Below are positions 59,008 through 64,000 of a stretch of 64,000 nucleotides of DNA, piece after piece. Location: positions 635,001 to 699,000 of the forward strand of contig JARHVA010004907.1 of the NCBI GenBank assembly GCA_037957365.1. The letters run 5' to 3'. The notes beneath the pieces are model-generated. The model was not told the origin of the DNA. It was given only the letters and a program-made list of their open reading frames with translations, and made no database searches. Each line of letters opens with the position of its first letter. Within the stretch, counting starts at the first letter, position 1. The DNA is from Torreya grandis (taxonomy: Eukaryota; Streptophyta; Pinopsida; Cupressales; Taxaceae). Position numbers and translations under genes: made by a program.

Positions 59008-59724
59008 TTTTTCTCTCAATTTTAGTTCATTTTCTAGTTAAAGAATAAGTAAGAAACTAAATATGGGTATGGTAGAAGAACCTTTTCATTTGTGTGTGCA
59101 TGATCTAAATAGTTATGAAGAGATCCTCTTTGTCTTGGGAAGAATTACCTATAGATAAAAAAACACTAATTCAAAGGGGTTGTTGGATGGATAGCAAGGT
59201 GAATTGCCTAGCATAAGTTAGATCCAAGAAGCATGAGCTTACTAGGAGGCTTTCAATTTACTCTCTTAAAATAATTAAGTTGAAATAAATAAAGATAAAA
59301 TGCTTGCATTAAATGATATAAAAAACTGAAATGGAATGCAAGAAGAAATAAATGTGGGATAAAAAAATAGAATAGACTAATTATATCATATAACAGGTCA
59401 ATACTAATGCTAAGTAGGTTAGGTTGGGTTCAAAAAATTAGGTATGGGTCTATGAACAGGTAGGGACACAAAAATATGGATTTGGTTGAGGGTAGGTAGG
59501 CAAAAATAACTTTTTATTTCCTACCATAATCACCATCAATGGTCAAAGTAACCATTGGTGGTTAAAGTGATCGTCAATGGTTGGGTGACCATCGATAATC
59601 AAGGTGATCATCAATGGTTGCTATGGGTTCTAAAAGTGTTCAGAAAAGGGTCTATATAATGGGCCAATAAGTATGTTGGAGATCTAGATAAGGTCATGGG
59701 GTTATAAGAGGTGATATAAAAGGG
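59008..59724 (-). repeat. E2 5' LTR, truncated
   Basis: Only the PBS-proximal 717 bp remain. It aligns with 41498-42230 and stops at AGGTGATATAAAAGGG (59711-59724); the next bases, TGATATAATG, begin E5 sequence. The promoter half is missing. Confidence 0.85.
59530..59625. repeat. Dyad-motif array, E2 5' LTR
   Basis: CACCATCAATGGTCAAAGTAACC, GTCAATGGTTGGGTGACCATCG and similar copies. Equivalent to 42022-42112 and 8044-8160. Confidence 0.8.
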
Positions 59725-60350
59725 TGATATAATGTTTTCTTGACCTGATGTAGAATTCATCTCCTAGTGAGAATTTGATTACTTGATCTCAAAAATTACT
59801 CCATATAGTAGCTACAAATGTTATGTACCTTCTATGACTTAAAGCATTAGCTATAATGTTCTCCTTACCATTTGTATAATTAATATCAAAATCGTAATCA
59901 GATAATAACTTGTATATCTAACCATCATCTTTGATGAGTAGATGTCTTGAATTCAAGTTTAGTTGGGTGAATATTTACTTAATTCCTAAGTTATCAATCT
60001 TGAGCTCAAATAGTTTCCCCAATGAATAATACCTCCAAACTTATAAGGCATGAACAATTTCCATAAGTTATAAATCATGAGGGGCATAATTGACCTCATA
60101 TGGCTTCAGTTTCCTAGACTCATAGGCTATAACTGAGTCATCTTGCATAAGAACTCCTCCAAGTCCATCCCCAAATGCATCGGTGGTCACTGAGAATTGA
60201 TAATTGGGATCAAGAACTATTAGCAATTATGGTAAAGCAAGCCTCATTTTCAGATCCTGAAAATCTATCTCACACTTATCTATATTGACAAAACTTTGAT
60301 TTTTTTTTTGAAGAGAGGTAAGTGGATTAGCTATCTTAGAGAAATTTGAA
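59725..60350 (-). pseudogene. E5 RNase H, cut at the E2 junction
   Basis: The frame reads [65 protein letters not shown] and DYDFDINYTNGKENIIANALSHR, matching gypsy RNase H (D-S-GLGxVLMQ... SRxLKxHExNYPTHDLELxAxVxALKxWRxYL... ADALSR). About 35 residues later it stops at the E2 boundary, before the H2C2 finger. Confidence 0.85.
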
Positions 60351-61070
60351 ACAAATTTTCTATAATAGCCTACTAATCCTATGAACCTCCTTATCTTGTG
60401 TACATTATTTGGAATTGGACACTCCATTATGGTTCTTATCTTCACTGGATCTACTAAAATACCATCTGTGGAAATAGTATGTCCAAAATACTACACTTTA
60501 TTTTGGAAAAATGCACACTTGGAAAACTTATTGCACAAAATGTGTTTTTGAAACTGCTACAAAACTAGTCTAGATGTTGCAAATATTCTTCCTCATCCTT
60601 GGAATAAATTAGTATGTCATCTATAAAAACCAAAAAAATGATCATATAATCTCTTAACACACTATATATAAGATTAATAAATGTTGTAGGACTATTTATC
60701 AACCTAAATGGTAACATTGTGAACTCATAGTGCCCATATCAAGTTTTGAACATTGTTTGCAGAATATACTCATCATAAATTCTTAATTTATGATACCCTA
60801 CTCTAAGATCAATATTTGATAATATTATTTCCCCTCACATTGGGTTAAATAGATCATCAATGAATGGCAAAAGATATATGTTATTGATCATCACTTTATT
60901 CAATATTCTATAATCAATACATAGGTGAAAAGTATCATCCTTCTTGACAAAGACAACTGGTGCATCCAATGGTGACACACTTGGTTGAATTATCCCTTTT
61001 GAAAATAACTCCTAAAGTTGTGCCTTTAACTCAACCAATATGGTGGTTTTCATCTTGTATGGTGCCTTAG
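60351..61070 (-). pseudogene. E5 reverse transcriptase
   Basis: Blocks: [81 protein letters not shown], the active site VFIDDILIYSKDEEEYLQHL (about 60600-60650, both Asp present), and the connection ORF 60445-60227 with MECPIPNNVHKIRRFIGLVGYYRKF. This wording is typical of chromoviruses. Relatively well preserved, with a few stops. Confidence 0.9.
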
Positions 61071-61299
61071 ACTATGGTTCTGATCTAGGTATGATATTAA
61101 TCAAGAAATCAAATTCATGCTTGGGTGGTAATCTTAGTAATTCTTCTAAAAACACATCCTAAAATTTCATTAGGAAAGGATAATCATAGATGGATAGTTC
61201 CTTATATTCCTCCATCTCATTTATATTAATGATAAATTCCTAACATCCCTTCCTTTGATATTTCTTGAGTTGAATTTCATAAATCTACCTTAGCTTCAA

Positions 61300-61720
61300 C
61301 TCCCTTTTCTCACCTTGAAATTATTTCCAATTTCCAAAATCATGTTGACACTCAACCTTATTTAGATAAAATTCAAACTTATATTTATTATTTGTAAGCT
61401 AATTGACTCCTAGGATCACATCATATGACCCTAATATTATAGCATAAATATACACTGCTATAGTGAATTTAGGAAACCTAATCTCAACTTTGACTAAACA
61501 CTCGTCAGCTTTAACCTTAGACTCATTACCATACTATAAAAACCATGCATTTTCCATAACTCTAGATTTTATAAATAATTTACTAATCATTAAAGGATAA
61601 ATGAAAAATTATATAGCTCCCATTTCAATCAAAATAAAAACTAGATGATCGAACAAAATACCTGACAGTTTATGGGCTAATCTTGATACTTTACCTAATC
61701 ATTGTTAATAGCTACATGAA
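61300..61720 (-). pseudogene. E5 protease
   Basis: The frame reads RVMENAWFL-YGNESKVKADECLVKVEIRFPKFTIAVYIYAIILGSYDVILGVN-L, matching the C-terminal half of chromovirus protease (LG-YDVILGMxWL). The upstream catalytic region reads GYFVRSSSFYF where L-DTGATHSF is expected, so the Asp is not conserved. Confidence 0.75.
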
Positions 61721-61729
61721 TCTATTACT

Positions 61730-62832
61730 GAAAAGTACCCTATTGAGGAACATAACCCTTATTTTTTGAATTTTCCTAAGGATATTCTCAAGCATAATGG
61801 TCATGTACATAAATTAAGCAACCTCTTATTGGTCCTTTCTTGTCAAACTATTGGTTTCCCTTAAAACCACCCTTGAAACCATTACTAGGTTTCATATTCC
61901 CTAAACCACTATTAAACTTGGAATTTTATTATTGAATTGACTCTTTGAGTCTCCAATCCTCTACTTCCATTTCTTTTTTAAATTTGGTTTAGAACTTCCA
62001 AACTTATTCTTAAACTTATCTCTAGCTTGGGTAAGAGATTTCAATTTTTTTCCTACTTGACTACCTTCTCAAAAACCTAATAAATGGTAGATGGCACATG
62101 CACATATACTTCACAACCAATTTGGGGTTTTAATCCCATGATGAATTTCCTGATCCTAAATCTCTCATCCTCTTAATACTAAGGTATATATTTGAGAAGC
62201 TTGGTGAATTGCTCCTAATATTCATTCATTGATAGGTCCCTTTACTTAAGATTCTAAAAATCTATAAGCTTATGATCAAATTATATATGTGGAATCCATC
62301 ATGACCTAAATAATTTCACAAACTATTTCTAAGTGGTGATGGTAGAGTCGAGGTTCATCTCAAACTTCTTATTTTCCCACTAAGTTTTTATTTCACCAGC
62401 AAGCTAATAAGCTTCCTAGACTACTTTCATGACTTTAGAGTAGTTCCAAATCTCAAAATGTTTCTCCATTTCTATTAGCCACACTTTATATCCATCTTCC
62501 AATACATTTCCATCACACTTGGGTGGATTCACCTTTTTCATGTCTTATGGTAACTCTGTAGTTATTCAAGCTCTTACATCCTATGGAACTTATTCATGCC
62601 TCTACTCTTGAGTATGTTCCTACTCAAAAAGATACTCTTCAAGTTTCTCATAATCACTCTTCTCTTCATGGCCATGTAGTTCCTATTATAGGGTTGTTAT
62701 TTAGTCCCTAGTCTCTTGCATGGTTGTGAGAATCTGATCCAACTTCATAGCTTTCTCAATGGCAAACTGATTTAGATCAATTGACTAATTGGTATTTGAA
62801 GTACCCTCATTTCCTATTCTAGCATACAACAT
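61730..62832 (-). pseudogene. E5 gag
   Basis: ATG at 62832 (MLYARIGNEGTSNTN). Core: VNPPKCDGNVLEDGYKVWLIEMEKHFEIWNYSK, then LAGEIKT-WENKKFE, LSMNEYWEQFTKLLKYIP and FIMGLKPQIGCEVYVHVPST, the usual chromovirus Gag plan (P-F-G---xxAxxWLxxxExxF ... LxGxAxxWW ... MTVxEYxxxFxxLxKYxP). The knuckle (about 61800-61850) is eroded: GCLIYVHDHYA-EYP keeps the first Cys and the His. Many TAG stops at likely Gln codons. Confidence 0.8.
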
Positions 62833-62899
62833 TGTTATTCCTAGTTAATAGGAAAATAATTTTGCATTATCAAACACATTAATTCATAGATTTTAAACC

Positions 62900-62917
62900 T
62901 CAATTTTGATACCAACA
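62900..62917 (-). promoter_or_regulatory. E5 primer binding site (tRNA-iMet type)
   Basis: The minus strand reads TGTTGGTATCAAAATTGA after the LTR end. TGGTATCA is the start of the classical initiator-Met PBS (TGGTATCAGAGC). Confidence 0.8.
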
Positions 62918-64000
62918 TATAACAACCCCACTAGGTTTTACTAGAATAGAGTTTTTTTTTAAAATTATTTACACATATTCATCTAACATATTTCACCATG
63001 AGAAATCTAAGTGATCTTTAACTAAATGTATTATTTTAGTTAACCCTATAAGGTTTATAGTTAATCCATTTAGCTGATAATCACCATAAAAATATATAAT
63101 AATTCATAAACAATGTTGAAATAACAATAAAGATTACATTTATTTCATTAAAGTAATAATACAATTTCAGCCATGGTTGATACAACATTATAACTACTAT
63201 TGTAGATGTAAAAATGAATAAATAGTTTAGTTCCAATAGTAAATAATGTCTCAAATAATAATAATGTAATGATACAAAGTTAAATGGAGAATGAGTCTCC
63301 ATGACTCAAGTATTTATCTGTATTCTCAAGTGTAGTCTCTAGTGCAGTACTATTATGAGGAGGGAGAGCATCATCCAAGTGATTTTTAACACCAACCATA
63401 GACCATTGATCCCTTGCACTATATTTCAACAAAGGAATGGCCCTCCCTTCATATATGGGTAGATAATGATGAAGCAAGAATTTAGAGTGACAAACTAGAA
63501 CTTATGTGTTGTAATATATCTAATACATGATGTGTACCATAAATAAATACATTCTAACACGATATCACACAAACATGTCAACTATATCAAACACATGAAA
63601 TTATAATGTTTAAATATAAAAATTACTTTGGTCAAAGTTTTAAAATAGTTAATAGTCTCTAGGATCAATCAATTTCATACACACCACTCAATCGAATTAT
63701 ACCTCATCTTGTATTTATGGTGCTAGTTAAGCTAGTGCAATCCATCCACTGCTTATTTAGTGTCATAAATGCAATATTTGGTTAAATTATATAATAATAT
63801 AAATACCAATAGATTCAATTATAATATTCTCTATTAGCATATATAACTATTCTAATAATGAAAATATCAAATACATACATTTAGTCCATCAAATGTAATG
63901 CAATGAATCTAATATCATCTAGTTTATTACAAAATGATAAACAAAATCATAAACAATCTTTTTTATAAATGTACCATTTAGGTAAGAATTATATCCAAAC
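62918..64000 (-). repeat. E5 5' LTR (3' part, runs off window)
   Basis: Aligns base by base with 35823-36920, including TCAAATAATAATAAT and the GGAGGGAGAGCATCATC segment. Its start lies beyond 64000. Confidence 0.85.

Larger units (their letters stand above)
41498..59724 (-). mobile_element. E2: rearranged Tat element of the E1 family, nested in E5
   Basis: Minus-strand copy of the E1 family: 3' LTR 41498-42879, PPT 42880-42896, 3' spacer to 46609, integrase, both RNase H domains, RT, protease, spacer with second knuckle, two tandem copies of gag with leader (52733-58776), PBS 58986-59007 and the 3' 717 bp of the 5' LTR (59008-59724). The insertion point is in the E5 integrase core. The 5' LTR start, the right TSD and about 350-400 bp of E5 were removed by a deletion. 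E2 would be about 18.9 kb with a full LTR; the 3-kb excess over E1 is the tandem duplication. Confidence 0.9.
35823..64000 (-). mobile_element. E5: chromovirus (Del/Tekay-like), interrupted by E2, runs off window
   Basis: Minus-strand element. The 5' LTR begins beyond 64000 and ends at 62918; PBS at 62900-62917; gag, protease, RT and RNase H down to 59725; then E2 (41498-59724); then the rest of integrase, the chromodomain, PPT and the 3' LTR 35823-40132. LTR sequence at 35823-36910 aligns with 62918-64000. The RT motif FIDDILIYSK, the iMet-type PBS, the C-terminal chromodomain and the long LTR all fit the Del/Tekay chromovirus group. About 1 kb spanning the E2/E5 right junction has been lost. 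Confidence 0.85.

Overview
This 64 kb window looks like intergenic DNA from a plant with a large, repeat-rich nuclear genome. The base composition is AT-rich, CpG is scarce, no intact host gene, tRNA or rRNA was recognised, and nearly everything identifiable is decayed Ty3/gypsy LTR retrotransposon. The heavy decay, with LTR pairs differing at roughly one base in seven over the stretch compared by eye, and the very long old elements fit a gymnosperm or another giant-genome plant. The species cannot be named from this sequence.

Layout. E3 (about 1-7279, minus strand) is a Tat-like gypsy element whose 3' end lies off the left edge. E1 (7280-23076, plus strand, 15.8 kb) is a complete Tat-lineage element with both LTRs, PBS, PPT and a 5-bp GGTTT target duplication; it sits in the 5' side of E3. 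Positions 23082-29500 are mostly unidentified AT-rich DNA with one decayed coding-like stretch. E4 (about 29500-35822, plus) is another decayed gypsy element with gag, PR, RT, RNase H and integrase remnants. E5 (35823 to beyond 64000, minus) is a chromovirus of Del/Tekay type with a tRNA-iMet-type PBS, a chromodomain and a 4.3-kb LTR. E2 (41498-59724, minus) is a second, rearranged member of the E1 family inserted inside the E5 integrase.

E1 and E2 share one plan: LTR, PBS, gag with a CHHC knuckle, a long proline-rich spacer carrying a second knuckle, protease, RT, RNase H, integrase, then a 3.7-3.9 kb 3' spacer, PPT and LTR. The most interesting content is in the differences between them. 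E1 carries, antisense in its 3' spacer, a decayed plant-mobile-domain (PMD, MAIN-like) gene, while E2 has unrelated DNA in place of most of it. E1 lost its ordinary gypsy RNase H domain by a 450-bp deletion at a CAAC microhomology and kept the archaeal-type RNase H; E2 kept both. E2 has a 3.02-kb tandem duplication of leader plus gag. Both families of LTR carry clusters of a dyad-symmetric motif (ACCATTGATGGT and variants) on a period of about 19-20 bp. E3 has an RNase H-like domain placed between protease and RT.

No gene here is likely to be functional. All coding calls are relics with in-frame stops and frameshifts, so they are labelled pseudogene. Domain limits inside the elements are approximate, read by eye from translation; the LTR, PBS, PPT and TSD limits of E1 and E2 are tighter because copies could be compared.
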